This document shows, one piece after another, positions 1 through 9,069 of a stretch of 64,000 nucleotides of DNA (position 1 is its first letter; every line of letters begins with the position of its first letter). The DNA lies in NCBI RefSeq assembly GCF_002844575.1, contig NZ_PIQO01000012.1, forward strand, positions 62,001 to 126,000, in the 5' to 3' direction. The translations under genes and the position numbers were made by a program. Source of the stretch: Heyndrickxia camelliae (lineage in GTDB: Bacteria > Bacillota > Bacilli > Bacillales > Bacillaceae_C). Below the pieces are notes generated by a model. That model was not told the origin of the DNA and did not search any database. It saw only the letters and a program-made list of their open reading frames with translations.

Positions 1-243
1 CGATGCAAACTTCATTCGAAAACAGCTCATGAACAAGCACTGTTAGAGTACTTCCTTTTATATGATTCAAACATTACCAATAAACAATTTAGGGATTTTA
101 CACTTCTATCCAATCGTTGTGCAGCCGCATATTTATTATCAACTTCTACCTTACGGAAATCTCAAGGAGGAAATAACGTGTTTTACCATCCCCCATCTTT
201 CAACTGGTTTCTTCATAACCCCCAAATAAAAAAACTCCTCTAA
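1..243 (+). CDS. NERD-domain protein, C-terminal end (partial)
   Basis: An open frame enters from the left edge and stops at TAA. The 80 residues visible include AHEQALLEYFLLYDSNITNK and a following FRDFTLLS stretch, which resembles the C-terminal tail of Bacillus nuclease-related-domain (NERD) proteins, where a zinc-ribbon and an 'AH..AL.DY.LL....ITN' segment follow the NERD domain. The nuclease-like domain itself lies outside the window. Function is not established for these proteins. The start and full length cannot be seen. Confidence 0.55.
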   Translation, partial: RCKLHSKTAHEQALLEYFLLYDSNITNKQFRDFTLLSNRCAAAYLLSTSTLRKSQGGNNVFYHPPSFNWFLHNPQIKKLL

Positions 244-244
244 T

Positions 245-310
245 ATGACATTTGTCATCCGACATTCATGACATCCCTTACTTATGATTGCTATCCATCG
301 ATTATAAAAT
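245..310 (+). promoter_or_regulatory. Candidate operator and promoter of the yvfRSTU operon
   Basis: ATGACATTTGTCAT has perfect 6-bp arms (ATGACA/TGTCAT), and another ATGACA follows at 268-273 after a CGACAT at 260-265. About 30 bp downstream lies TATAAAAT (303-310), a good -10, but no good -35 is placed 17 bp before it. A poor -35 next to palindromic sites suits an activated promoter. Because the operon encodes a DesR-like regulator, self-activation by YvfU is the inferred role. Confidence 0.5.
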
Positions 311-338
311 AGTCTCATAAGTAATGGAGGTGTCGGAA

Positions 339-1244
339 ATGACGGAGATTGTTCGTATTCAACATGTGACGAAAACATTTCAAGATAAAAAGGCAGTAAA
401 TAATGTTTCCTTTTCTATAAAAAAAGGAGAGGTAATTGCCATTCTTGGGCCGAATGGTGCTGGTAAAACAACCACAATTTCAATGCTACTGGGATTACTT
501 CACCCTACAAGCGGCAGTATCCAATTATTTGGTTTGAATCCTTCTGAGAAAAAAGTACGTGAAAAAATTGGAACGATGTTACAAGAAGTAAGTGTAATGA
601 ATGGGTTAAAGAGCAAAGAACTACTGGAGTTAATTAGAAACTATTATCCAAATCCCCTTTCCCTAAAAGAGTTAATACAGCTTACAGGGCTAACAGATAC
701 TGATTTAAGAACGCGTGCGGAAAAATTATCGGGCGGGCAAAAGCGCAGGCTTAGTTTTGCACTCGCTCTTTCTGGAAACCCGGATTTGATTATGTTTGAT
801 GAGCCGACTGTTGGTATGGATATCACATCGAGGAATCGCTTTTGGAAAACCATTAAACAGCTTGCTGCACAAGGAAAAACAATCATCTTCACCACTCATT
901 ATTTACAGGAAGCGGATGATGTGGCAGAACGAATTTTGTTGTTTCATAACGGCAGTATTATCGCAGATGGAACACCTGCTGAAATCAAGGCTCGAATCGC
1001 AAAACAGGCAGTATCGTTTACTACAAATGATCCTTTCCAAGCATTTGAAAAATTGAACCAACATTCCGTTGTAACGAATATTTATCAAAAAAATGAACGA
1101 ATTATTGTTCAAACGGGTGATACAGATGCAGTTTTAGCACTCCTTTTTGAAGAAAAAGTAGGCGCACAGCAGATACAAATTGAGAACGGAAAGTTAGAAG
1201 AAGCATTTGAGCAGTTAACAAACAATCATCAGGAGGCGATGTAA
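339..1244 (+). CDS. yvfR: ABC exporter ATP-binding subunit, YvfR-type
   Basis: ATP-hydrolysing subunit of an ABC-2 type exporter. Walker A GPNGAGKT lies at residues 37-44, the signature LSGGQ near 130, Walker B LIMFDEP near 155 and the switch His in [10 protein letters not shown] near 185. The C-terminal third is the variable domain usual in drug or lantibiotic exporter ATPases. I start at the ATG at 339, not 324, because GGAGG (326-330) would otherwise lie inside the gene; this gives 301 residues. It sits 1 bp ahead of the permease, and the ATPase-permease-kinase-regulator order matches Bacillus yvfRSTU. The substrate is unknown. Confidence 0.8.
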   Translation: MTEIVRIQHVTKTFQDKKAVNNVSFSIKKGEVIAILGPNGAGKTTTISMLLGLLHPTSGSIQLFGLNPSEKKVREKIGTMLQEVSVMNGLKSKELLELIRNYYPNPLSLKELIQLTGLTDTDLRTRAEKLSGGQKRRLSFALALSGNPDLIMFDEPTVGMDITSRNRFWKTIKQLAAQGKTIIFTTHYLQEADDVAERILLFHNGSIIADGTPAEIKARIAKQAVSFTTNDPFQAFEKLNQHSVVTNIYQKNERIIVQTGDTDAVLALLFEEKVGAQQIQIENGKLEEAFEQLTNNHQEAM

Positions 1245-1245
1245 A

Positions 1246-1983
1246 ATGAAGATATTGCGATTGCAATGTAAAGCAGAGATATTACGTGTATTAAGAAATC
1301 CCTACTTTGTATTTTGGTCCTTGCTAATGCCAATCGTATTCTATTTTATTTTTACAAAGGTTGTAAACACTGGAGCACCGGACAAAGCTGAGTGGCAAGC
1401 ACATTATTTAATGTCAATGACAGCATTTAGTGTAATGGGGTCCTCGATTATGACGCTAGGTATTAGGATAGTACAGGAACGCCAGCATGGTTGGGCTACT
1501 TTTATGAGGCTGACTCCCCTTTCAGATACGGTATACTTTACTGCGCAAATGATGGGTCAAACCGTTATTCATTTGTTTTCTATCATCGTGATTTTTACTG
1601 CGGGGGCACTTATTAATGGTGTTTCATTAACTGCGCTAGAATGGATTTCTAGTGGCGCTTGGATATTAATTGCTTCGACTCCTTTTCTTGCATTAGGTAC
1701 ACTTATTGGTTTAATGAGAAGAGTGGAAACAGCTGCTGGGATTAGCAATGTGATCTATATGGCTATGGCAGTTGCTGGCGGTATGTGGATGCCTCTGGAA
1801 ATCATGCCGAAAATCATGCAAACGATTGGAAAATGGCTGCCATCTTACAATTTTGGAAATGGTGCGTGGGCAATTGTGCAAGGAAACGCCCCTGAGTGGC
1901 GGAATATTTTGATTTTAATAGCCTATCTCGTCTTGTTCATGCTACTATCAAAATATATTAGAAGAAAACAAGAAGCGATGTGA
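1246..1983 (+). CDS. yvfS: ABC-2 type exporter permease, YvfS-type
   Basis: Membrane subunit partnering the upstream ATPase. The protein has about six hydrophobic segments: one near residues 22-38, a pair in the middle around LIFTAGALINGVS, and a C-terminal helix at LILIAYLVLFMLL. The segment GGMWMPLEIMP before the last loop is typical of ABC-2 permeases (YadH/YhhJ group). A GGAGG ribosome site lies in the end of the ATPase gene, so the pair is translationally coupled. Transported compound not deducible from sequence. Confidence 0.8.
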   Translation: MKILRLQCKAEILRVLRNPYFVFWSLLMPIVFYFIFTKVVNTGAPDKAEWQAHYLMSMTAFSVMGSSIMTLGIRIVQERQHGWATFMRLTPLSDTVYFTAQMMGQTVIHLFSIIVIFTAGALINGVSLTALEWISSGAWILIASTPFLALGTLIGLMRRVETAAGISNVIYMAMAVAGGMWMPLEIMPKIMQTIGKWLPSYNFGNGAWAIVQGNAPEWRNILILIAYLVLFMLLSKYIRRKQEAM

Positions 1984-1989
1984 TTAAGT

Positions 1990-3123
1990 ATGGGCAAACT
2001 GAGAGGGTTCCGATTCTTTCCGAAAAGATTCGGGTTTTTTCCCTATATCTTTCTTATCTATTTTATTATGCCTGCCGTCTCTTTACTTAGTGAATCAGGT
2101 ATAAAAATGATACTCGGATACGCCTTATTATTTGTATTTTTCGTCACGTATCGTCAGCTTTACTTTTGTATGCAAAAACGCAGCTATTCTTATTGGGTCG
2201 CAACGGAACTAGTAATTATTCTTATTTTTGGATTGTTTTACGATCCAAATTATATATTCCTAGGTTTTTTTCCGGCCAATTTTATTGGATGGTATAGTGA
2301 TAAGAGGAAGTTCAAAATTGCTTTAATAGGCTTATTCATTGTAGAGTTTCTTCCCATTATTACTTCCGGCGTCCTTTTAACCCCTAGTAAGATCTTATAT
2401 TTTGTACCTTTTCTTATTGTCATGATGATATCTCCATTCGGTGTGCGGTCTATGAATAGGAGAATAGAGCTAGAAATGCAATTGGATCAAGCAAAGGAAC
2501 AGATTAAAGAGCTGGTGAAAAGAGAAGAGCGTGTCCGAATCGCACGTGATCTGCACGATACGCTCGGGCACACCCTGTCCTTAATTACCTTAAAAAGTCA
2601 GCTCGTTGAAAAATTAACGACTATTAATCCTGAACGAGCTCGGTCAGAGGCAAAAGAAATTGAGCAAACTTCAAGGGCTGCATTAAGACAAGTACGCGAG
2701 CTTGTATCACAGATGCGGGCTATCAGAGTAACGGAAGAACTATCAGAAGTACAAGAGATCTTACAAGCGGCAGGAATTGCCTACCATTTTCAAGGTGATT
2801 CCGAATTACAAGATACCCCTTTGCTCGCCCAAAATATTATTAGTATGTGCTTGCGGGAATCCGCTACAAATATAGTGAAGCATAGCAGGGCACGGAATTG
2901 TTTCATTTCTATTTCCCCTACCACTGAAAATATTAAGATAATGATTAAAGACGATGGAATTGGTATGCAGCATCCAAATAAGAGTGGAAATGGATTAACA
3001 GGGATGGAAGAACGATTGGCGCTTATCGATGGAACACTCTCTATCACCAATCTAAATGGAGCTGTTCTGGAACTGATCATTCCAATTGTACAAAAAAAAG
3101 AGAAAGAAGGTGCTGCCTTTTGA
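1990..3123 (+). CDS. yvfT: Sensor histidine kinase, DesK/NarL family (YvfT-type)
   Basis: Membrane sensor of the operon's two-component system. Residues 1-155 form about five membrane helices with almost no external domain, as in DesK and in antibiotic-sensing kinases coupled to ABC exporters. A coiled linker (EMQLDQAKEQIKELVKREER) leads to the HisKA_3 dimerisation helix with the phosphoacceptor His in RDLHDTLGHTLS near residue 190. The ATPase domain shows the N-box (ESATNIVKHS) and G-boxes (DDGIG, GNGLTGMEERL). Its stop overlaps the start of the response regulator. It probably senses the exporter's substrate or membrane state. Confidence 0.8.
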   Translation: MGKLRGFRFFPKRFGFFPYIFLIYFIMPAVSLLSESGIKMILGYALLFVFFVTYRQLYFCMQKRSYSYWVATELVIILIFGLFYDPNYIFLGFFPANFIGWYSDKRKFKIALIGLFIVEFLPIITSGVLLTPSKILYFVPFLIVMMISPFGVRSMNRRIELEMQLDQAKEQIKELVKREERVRIARDLHDTLGHTLSLITLKSQLVEKLTTINPERARSEAKEIEQTSRAALRQVRELVSQMRAIRVTEELSEVQEILQAAGIAYHFQGDSELQDTPLLAQNIISMCLRESATNIVKHSRARNCFISISPTTENIKIMIKDDGIGMQHPNKSGNGLTGMEERLALIDGTLSITNLNGAVLELIIPIVQKKEKEGAAF

Positions 3124-3722
3124 TTCGGATTTTTATCGCAGAGGACCAGCGAATGCTGTTAGGTGCCCTAGGTTCCCTGCTAAATTTGGAAGAAGATATG
3201 GAAGTCATCGGGCAGGCATTGAACGGAGAGGAAGCCCTAACCTCCATCATTAAACTTCAACCAGATGTTTGCTTAATGGATATTGAAATGCCACTAAAAA
3301 GTGGTCTTGAGGTTGCAGCGGCAATAAAAAAACTGGATCTTACTTGTAAAATCATTATTCTAACCACGTTTGCCCGACCTGGTTATTTTGAACGCGCCGT
3401 GAAAATAGGAGTGGATGGATACTTATTAAAGGATGGTTCCATTGAAGAACTAGCAAGTGCGATTCGAAATGTAAGAGACGGAAAACGTACTTTTTCCCCC
3501 GAGTTAATGTTTGACATGCTACGCGAAGAGAACCCGTTAACAACAAGAGAACAGGAAATTTTAAAACTGGCAGCCGAAGGAAAAACAACAAAAGAAATCA
3601 CCTCTATTCTCTTTCTTTCCTCTGGTACAGTTCGAAACTATATGTCTGAAATTCTGCAAAAGCTAGAAGCCAAGAATAGAATTGAGGCCATTAGTATTGC
3701 CGAAAAAAAAGGTTGGATATAA
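3120..3722 (+). CDS. yvfU: Response regulator, NarL/FixJ family (YvfU-type)
   Basis: Receiver domain (residues 1-120) with acidic pocket ED at 8-9, phosphoacceptor Asp in CLMDIEMP near 54 and Lys in LLKDGS near 104. A LuxR-type helix-turn-helix follows at 135-200 (LTTREQEILKLAAEGKTTKE). The start is a TTG that overlaps the kinase stop codon, and AAGGTG lies about 9 nt upstream. It is the last gene before a strong terminator. The likely target is the palindromic region upstream of its own operon. Confidence 0.8.
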   Translation: MIRIFIAEDQRMLLGALGSLLNLEEDMEVIGQALNGEEALTSIIKLQPDVCLMDIEMPLKSGLEVAAAIKKLDLTCKIIILTTFARPGYFERAVKIGVDGYLLKDGSIEELASAIRNVRDGKRTFSPELMFDMLREENPLTTREQEILKLAAEGKTTKEITSILFLSSGTVRNYMSEILQKLEAKNRIEAISIAEKKGWI

Positions 3723-3724
3723 AA

Positions 3725-3854
3725 GAGGCTGGGACATAAGTAAAAAAATCATTGAAATTGATGAAATCTACGAAAGCAAAAACGCATGAAATCAAGGTTT
3801 TTGAATTTGATTTCATGCGTTTTTTTGATTTTCACTGCGTTTTGTCCCAGCCTC
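3725..3854 (+). terminator. Nested terminator and GAGGCTGGGACA-type inverted repeat
   Basis: GAGGCTGGGACA (3725-3736) pairs perfectly with TGTCCCAGCCTC (3843-3854). Inside is a second perfect 15-bp stem, AACGCATGAAATCAA (3781-3795) with its complement (3807-3821), flanked by an A run and followed by T7. The inner stem is a good bidirectional terminator for yvfU. The outer sequence resembles a dispersed intergenic element common in Firmicutes. Confidence 0.8.
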
Positions 3855-3917
3855 CTGTTTTCTTTCGTGGAAAACAACATTTAGGTCTATAAACACGCGC
3901 GGTTGAACTGGTGGTTA

Positions 3918-4437
3918 CTTTATCTCAGTCGCCGATACAAAATACATACGCCGATGAACAGTCGCATCCGCTTTTCTATTTGTCTAGCTGCTGCTCCTAT
4001 CGGCTACTGGATTTCTCCGTCTCCTCCCTTCGATAAGTCAACATCGGCTCGTTCCTCGCCGTGTTTCCTTTATCTCAGTCGCCGACTACAAAATCCATAC
4101 GCCGATGAACAGTCGCATCCGCTTTTCTATTTGTCTAGCTGCTACTCCTATCGGCTACTGGATTTCTCCGTCTCCTCCCTTCGATAAGTCAACATCGGCT
4201 CGTTCCTCGCCGTGTTTCCTTTATCTTAGTCGCCGACTACAAAATCCATACGCCGATGAACAGTCGCATCCGCTTTTCTATTTGTCTAGCTGCTGCTCCT
4301 ATCGGCTACTGGATTTCTCCGTCTCCTCCCTTCGATAAGTCAACATCGGCTCGTTCCTCACCGTGTTTCCTTTATCTCAGTCGCCGACTACAAAATCCAT
4401 ACGCCGATGAACAGTCGCATCCGCTTTTCTATTTGTG
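3918..4437 (-). repeat. Tandem array of a 151-bp repeat (3.4 units)
   Basis: Three full units and a partial fourth repeat with a 151-bp period (150 bp for the unit at 3918, which lacks one base). The phrase CTTTATCT(C/T)AGTCGCCGA recurs at 3918, 4068, 4219 and 4370. On the minus strand each unit begins AGAAAAGCGGATGCG and ends GCAGCTAGACAAAT. Units are nearly identical. Because 151 is not a multiple of 3 the apparent reading frames in it shift and are not genes. A single diverged copy lies at 55764-55920 on the other strand. Confidence 0.9.
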
Positions 4438-5502
4438 ATGCATTTTAAATTCCAGGAATAACTCATTGTAATGAGCTAACATCTTCTTCCCGAGGTTTTT
4501 GTATACTTCAAGGTTTTCTGTTTTATTTAAATCTGGGTAAAAGCGTTTATCATTTGCTACTTCCTTCGGCAAATATTCCATCGCTTTTTTATTTGGAGTT
4601 GAGTATCCTACATATTCTGCATTCTTTGCTGCATTTTTAGGATCAAGCATAAAATTGATAAATTTATGAGCGCCGTCGATATTTTTAGCCGTTTTCGGGA
4701 TGACCATATTATCAAACCAGAGGTTCGATCCTTCCTTAGGTACCACATAGTCAAGTTTGTCATTTTCATCCATGATTTCTGCGGCATCACCGGACCAAAC
4801 AACGCCAACCGCTGCCTCTTCATTGGCAAGCAGCATCTTAATCTCATCACCAACAATTGCTTTAATATTAGGAGTCAATGTTGCCAACTTTCGCTTCGCT
4901 TGCTGCAGATGCGCTTCATTCGTATCGTTCAAGGAATAATGCAGACTGTTTAGCCCCATTCCCATTACTTCCCTAGCACCATCAACTAACAAAATTTTAT
5001 TGCGAAGATCGTTATCCCATAAGTCATTCCAACTCGTTAATTTTTTGCCTCCAAGCATGGAAGAGTTATAGACCAAACCTACTGTCCCCCAAAAATAAGG
5101 AATGGAATATTTATTATTTGGGTCAAATGATAAGTTCATAAAATGCGGATCAATATATTTTAAGTTTGGCAGCTTCGCTTTATCAATGGGGATAAGCATA
5201 TGGTCTTTTTTCATTTTATCGACTGCATATTCAGAAGGGACAGCTACATCGAAAGTAGTACCACCTTGATCAATTTTAGTCATCATCGCCTCATTAGAAT
5301 CGAAGGTTTGATAGATGACTTTTATACCTGTTTCCTTCTCGAATTTTTTAATTAGAGTTGGGTCAATATAGTCTCCCCAGTTATAAATCGTTAACGTATT
5401 TCCACCCGATAATCCTTGTGTCGCATTTAGACGCGATACTAAGAACAAGAGTGCGAACGATACAACGAAAATGATGATAAAAAAACGAGTGAGTGACTTC
5501 AT
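4429..5502 (-). CDS. potD: Spermidine/putrescine ABC transporter substrate-binding protein
   Basis: Captures polyamines outside the membrane for PotBC. A single N-terminal hydrophobic segment (residues 7-24, FIIIFVVSFALLFLVS) acts as signal or anchor; there is no lipobox Cys, unlike many Gram-positive PotD proteins. The mature domain starts with LTIYNWGDYIDPTLIKKFEK and contains the polyamine-pocket signature regions YSIPYFWGTVGLVYN and VGVVWSGDA. The start overlaps the potC stop (ATGA). The stop TAG is the border of the tandem repeat array, but the C-terminus (LFLEFKMHHK) looks complete for the family. Confidence 0.92.
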   Translation of the reverse strand: MKSLTRFFIIIFVVSFALLFLVSRLNATQGLSGGNTLTIYNWGDYIDPTLIKKFEKETGIKVIYQTFDSNEAMMTKIDQGGTTFDVAVPSEYAVDKMKKDHMLIPIDKAKLPNLKYIDPHFMNLSFDPNNKYSIPYFWGTVGLVYNSSMLGGKKLTSWNDLWDNDLRNKILLVDGAREVMGMGLNSLHYSLNDTNEAHLQQAKRKLATLTPNIKAIVGDEIKMLLANEEAAVGVVWSGDAAEIMDENDKLDYVVPKEGSNLWFDNMVIPKTAKNIDGAHKFINFMLDPKNAAKNAEYVGYSTPNKKAMEYLPKEVANDKRFYPDLNKTENLEVYKNLGKKMLAHYNELFLEFKMHHK

Positions 5503-6302
5503 TTTTTAACCCCCGTTCCATTAGGGCGATTGTTCCGTTGATTAATAAAGTAATAGCCTATTACTAATATGATAGTAAACAAGAAAATAAGAGTTGAAAG
5601 TGCATTGATGGATAAGGAAATCCCTTGTCTCGCACGTGAATAAATTTCCACGGATAGGGTTGAGAACCCATTGCCTGTTACGAAAAAGGTAACGGAAAAA
5701 TCGTCGAGAGAATACGTAAGCGCCATAAAGAAGCCCGCGAAAATTCCTGGTGTGATAAATGGAAGTATCACCTTTGTTAACACTTGCCACTGACTCGCAC
5801 CTAAATCTCTTGCCGCATCAATTAATGATGAACTCATCTCCTGTAACTTTGGCAGCACCATAATAACCACAATTGGAACACTGAAAGCAATATGTGAAAG
5901 CAATACAGATGTAAATCCTAATTTGATACCGACAATCGTAAATAATATTAAGAAAGAAGCACCAATAATTACATCAGGACTCACAATCAAAACATTGTTC
6001 AGGGTTAGCAATGTATTTTTTGTTTGGCGTCTCCTCACATAAGAGATTGCAAGTGCCCCAGCAACTCCTAATATCGTAGAAATGGCAGCCGATAAAAGAG
6101 CAATAATAATCGTATTAATCACGATAATAATAAGCCGTGTGTCTTGAAATACTTCTTTATACCAATCTAGCGTAAACCCTTTAAAACCATGCATGGTTTC
6201 CCCGCTATTGAACGAATAAAACATCAAATAGAAGATTGGAGCGTAAAGGATAATAAAAATAATGACTAAATAAATATTGGAAAATGCTTTTTTATTTTTC
6301 AT
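5499..6302 (-). CDS. potC: Spermidine/putrescine ABC transporter permease PotC
   Basis: Inner permease subunit of about six helices (267 residues). The EAA-type coupling loop is visible as LIDAARDLGASQWQVLTKVILPFI near residue 165. A GAGGGA ribosome site lies at the end of potB, 1 bp gap; its own end overlaps potD by 4 nt, so the genes are translationally coupled. Confidence 0.92.
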   Translation of the reverse strand: MKNKKAFSNIYLVIIFIILYAPIFYLMFYSFNSGETMHGFKGFTLDWYKEVFQDTRLIIIVINTIIIALLSAAISTILGVAGALAISYVRRRQTKNTLLTLNNVLIVSPDVIIGASFLILFTIVGIKLGFTSVLLSHIAFSVPIVVIMVLPKLQEMSSSLIDAARDLGASQWQVLTKVILPFITPGIFAGFFMALTYSLDDFSVTFFVTGNGFSTLSVEIYSRARQGISLSINALSTLIFLFTIILVIGYYFINQRNNRPNGTGVKK

Positions 6303-6303
6303 A

Positions 6304-7104
6304 TCATATCCCTCGCTTCCGAAGTCCTGTTACCGCCATAATGATGGCCATCAAAATGATAAGGAACACGGCAATGGTTGCACCCATTCCCCAATCCTGA
6401 GTAACAAGAAAATGTTCTTCAATTGCGGTACCAAGCGTAATAACGCGGTTTCCTGCAATGAGTCGCGTAATCATAAAAAGTGATAAAGCTGGAATAAAAA
6501 CAGCTTGGCAACCGGATTTTACGCCATCAATCGTCAACGGAAAAATCACTCTTTTAAACGTGGTCCACGCAGAAGCACCGAGATCACGTGAAGCATCTAC
6601 AAGAGATGGATTCAGCTCTTCCAGAGAGTTGAAGATAGGTAAAATCATAAATGGAATAAAGATATATACCGATACAAAAATAAAGCTGAAATCAGTAAAT
6701 AAAATTTGCTTTGCCCCAATACCCAAGAACTTTAGCAGTGAATTGGCTGTGCCGTACGTACCGAAAATGCCGATAAACGCATATGCCTTCAACAGTAAGT
6801 TAATCCATGTTGGTAAAATAATTAATAATAACCAAAGCTGTTTATGTTTTGTTTTGGTTAAGAAATAAGCTGTTGGATAGGAAATAAGCAGACAAAATAC
6901 CGTAATCAATAAAGCATACCAAAACGAGCTCAAGGTCATTCTCATATAAACGACCGTAAAGAAATGACGATAGTTTCCGAGTGTAAAATGCCCCTCTATA
7001 TCAAAAAAGGAATAATATACAATCAATACAATGGGAGCAACTACAAAAAGCACAATCCATAGTACATAAGGAATCAAATATATATTTCGCGTTCTATTTC
7101 TCAT
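6304..7104 (-). CDS. potB: Spermidine/putrescine ABC transporter permease PotB
   Basis: Second permease subunit with six predicted helices and an EAA loop ([20 protein letters not shown]). I place the start at the ATG at 7104 ([13 protein letters not shown]), which overlaps the end of potA by 11 nt and has GAGG 8 nt upstream. The longer frame to 7161 would intrude far into potA and lacks a ribosome site. 266 residues, normal for PotB. Confidence 0.9.
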   Translation of the reverse strand: MRNRTRNIYLIPYVLWIVLFVVAPIVLIVYYSFFDIEGHFTLGNYRHFFTVVYMRMTLSSFWYALLITVFCLLISYPTAYFLTKTKHKQLWLLLIILPTWINLLLKAYAFIGIFGTYGTANSLLKFLGIGAKQILFTDFSFIFVSVYIFIPFMILPIFNSLEELNPSLVDASRDLGASAWTTFKRVIFPLTIDGVKSGCQAVFIPALSLFMITRLIAGNRVITLGTAIEEHFLVTQDWGMGATIAVFLIILMAIIMAVTGLRKRGI

Positions 7105-8200
7105 GGCCGGCCTCGTTATACGCTTCGAGACGTTTGTCAAATTCTTCCTCTGTCTCTCCAAATCTCATGACATGAATTGCTTCCGGGTCAAAGTTGAGCC
7201 CAATTTCATCCCCTACTACCGCCTTTTTCGTAGAATGAACAAGCCATTCGTTCCCTGCTTCATCGAAACAGCAAATTTCATAATGAACCCCACGGAAAAG
7301 CTGGGTGTCGACACGAACCTGTAGTTTTCCTTGTTCTTTCTTCGTAATTTCCAAATCCTCCGGACGGATGACAACCTCAACCGGCTCATTCGGAGTAAAA
7401 CCCTGGTCTACACAATCGAATCTTTTCCCTACAAACTCTACTTCAAAGTCCTGAATCATTTTTCCTGATACAATATTGGACTCTCCAATAAAGTCTGCTA
7501 CAAAACGGTTAATCGGTTCGTCATAAATATCTGTCGGTGTTCCGCTTTGTTGAATCTTGCCCTTATTTATAACAAAGATTTCATCAGACATGGCAAGGGC
7601 CTCTTCTTGGTCATGTGTGACAAAAATAAAAGTAATTCCAAGCCGTTGCTGCAGCTCTCTCAATTCATACTGCATTTCCGTACGCAGTTTTAAATCAAGT
7701 GCAGATAAAGGCTCATCTAATAGAATTACTTTAGGTTCATTGACAATCGCACGGGCAATTGCAACACGCTGTCTTTGCCCGCCAGACATTTCCCGAATTT
7801 CACGATTCTCATAGCCTTCTAGATTGACGAAGCGAAGTGCCTCTTTGACCTTTGCTGTAATCTCACTATTTTTCATCTTTTTAATTCGTAAGCCAAATGC
7901 GACATTTTCAAATACATTTAAATGTGGGAAAAGCGCATAATCCTGAAAAACTGTATTAACTTGTCGCTGATTTGCAGGCAGGCGATTAATAATTTTACCA
8001 TCAAAATAAATATTTCCCTTGGATGGTTCTATAAATCCTGCTATTAAGCGTAAAATCGTTGTTTTTCCACATCCAGACGGCCCAAGTAAGGTATAGAATT
8101 TCCCCCGCTCAATTTCAAAGCTAACATCATCTAATACAGCAGGGTCATCATCATATTGTTTCGTTACACCTTCAAAACGAATAATTGTTTGTTCTGCCAT
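7094..8200 (-). CDS. potA: Spermidine/putrescine ABC transporter ATPase
   Basis: Energising subunit of polyamine import. It shows Walker [10 protein letters not shown] near residue 40, signature [15 protein letters not shown], Walker [13 protein letters not shown] and switch [15 protein letters not shown], followed by a C-terminal TOBE domain (residues 270-365), the MalK-like regulatory domain expected in PotA. Start at 8200 is set by AAGGAGGTG 6-8 nt upstream; 368 residues. It follows the regulator gene by 13 bp in the same operon. Confidence 0.93.
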   Translation of the reverse strand: MAEQTIIRFEGVTKQYDDDPAVLDDVSFEIERGKFYTLLGPSGCGKTTILRLIAGFIEPSKGNIYFDGKIINRLPANQRQVNTVFQDYALFPHLNVFENVAFGLRIKKMKNSEITAKVKEALRFVNLEGYENREIREMSGGQRQRVAIARAIVNEPKVILLDEPLSALDLKLRTEMQYELRELQQRLGITFIFVTHDQEEALAMSDEIFVINKGKIQQSGTPTDIYDEPINRFVADFIGESNIVSGKMIQDFEVEFVGKRFDCVDQGFTPNEPVEVVIRPEDLEITKKEQGKLQVRVDTQLFRGVHYEICCFDEAGNEWLVHSTKKAVVGDEIGLNFDPEAIHVMRFGETEEEFDKRLEAYNEAGHEK

Positions 8201-8213
8201 ATAAGACACCTCC

Positions 8214-8756
8214 TTATAAATATGAATCTGTTGCAACCAGAATTAGTTCGGATTCTCCATTGTAATCATTACTAATTTGATGCTTATCAGAGGCCTGGAA
8301 GTAAATCACTTCCCCAGCTTTGGCATAGTAGATTCTTCTGCCAACCTGCACCTTTATTTTCCCTTTCAACACATAAGCAAATGTTTCGGAAAGGGATGGT
8401 TCAAATTCCTTGAATTCCCCGTCATTCTGAAAGGTAAGCAAAATCGGTTCCATTTCCTTTTCATTTGATTCCGGAACAAGCCATTGAATATGATAGCCTC
8501 TTTCCTCATCAAAATAATCGGTGAAGTCTTCTTCCCCATATACCACTTTTTGATCTCTTTCTTCATCATCAAAAAACTGCTTTGGGGTACACCCTAAAAC
8601 TTCTAATATATTGAAAAAGGTATCAATGGATGGTGAACTTAAGTTACGCTCAATTTGCGATATGTACCCTTTACTCAAATCAGTCCGCTCCCCAAGCTCC
8701 TCCTGAGTCAAACCTTTCTTTAAACGCAGATTCCGTATTTTTTTCCCAAATTGCAT
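8214..8756 (-). CDS. HTH-cupin transcriptional regulator of the polyamine operon
   Basis: An N-terminal XRE-type helix-turn-helix (residues 1-60, [20 protein letters not shown]) is joined to a C-terminal cupin sensor domain (110-178, [18 protein letters not shown]). This architecture is that of PuuR/PotR-type regulators that respond to polyamines or related small molecules. The ATG at 8756 is favoured over 8774 because GGAAGG lies 7 nt before it. It is first gene of the operon with potABCD, so it probably autoregulates through the palindromes just upstream. Confidence 0.85.
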   Translation of the reverse strand: MQFGKKIRNLRLKKGLTQEELGERTDLSKGYISQIERNLSSPSIDTFFNILEVLGCTPKQFFDDEERDQKVVYGEEDFTDYFDEERGYHIQWLVPESNEKEMEPILLTFQNDGEFKEFEPSLSETFAYVLKGKIKVQVGRRIYYAKAGEVIYFQASDKHQISNDYNGESELILVATDSYL

Positions 8757-8786
8757 CCTATGACCTTCCATCATGTTTATTTATAC

Positions 8787-8832
8787 TAAACTTGGAGTCA
8801 ATAAAGTTTACAAATAATAAACTTAAAGTTTA
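8787..8832 (-). promoter_or_regulatory. Candidate operator pair for the polyamine regulator
   Basis: The heptamer TAAACTT and its complement AAGTTTA occur four times in 46 bp: TAAACTT (8787) with AAGTTTA (8804), 10 bp apart, then TAAACTTAAAGTTTA (8818-8832), a perfect palindrome around one A. They lie 30-75 bp upstream of the regulator start, over the expected promoter. From 8833 to 9069 I see only AT-rich sequence and the ribosome site of the next gene. Confidence 0.65.
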
Positions 8833-9069
8833 CTATTTCCAATATGAATTATAACTAATAATCATGAAATTACAATCGTCTTTTTAAAACATTTTTAGAA
8901 TAGCTAAAAATCTTCCTCGTAATAGCGTCTTTATTATTTGTATTGTATCCACTTAATTGGAAAAATAAATTAAATGATCCGTTGTAATTACTTTTTAAAA
9001 AAAATCATACAGGTAACTTCCTCTTGAATATCGAATACTTTTCTTATATCAACTCTTAGGAGGAATACT

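Noticed and set aside
324-338. Upstream ATG for yvfR
   Set aside because: It would place the ribosome site GGAGG inside the coding sequence.
3918-4437. CRISPR array
   Set aside because: Units are continuous 151-bp tandem repeats without unique spacers, and no cas genes are near.
3903-4438. Series of similar 60-94-codon plus-strand frames
   Set aside because: They are frame images of the 151-bp tandem repeat; the shift between units and lack of ribosome sites argue against genes.
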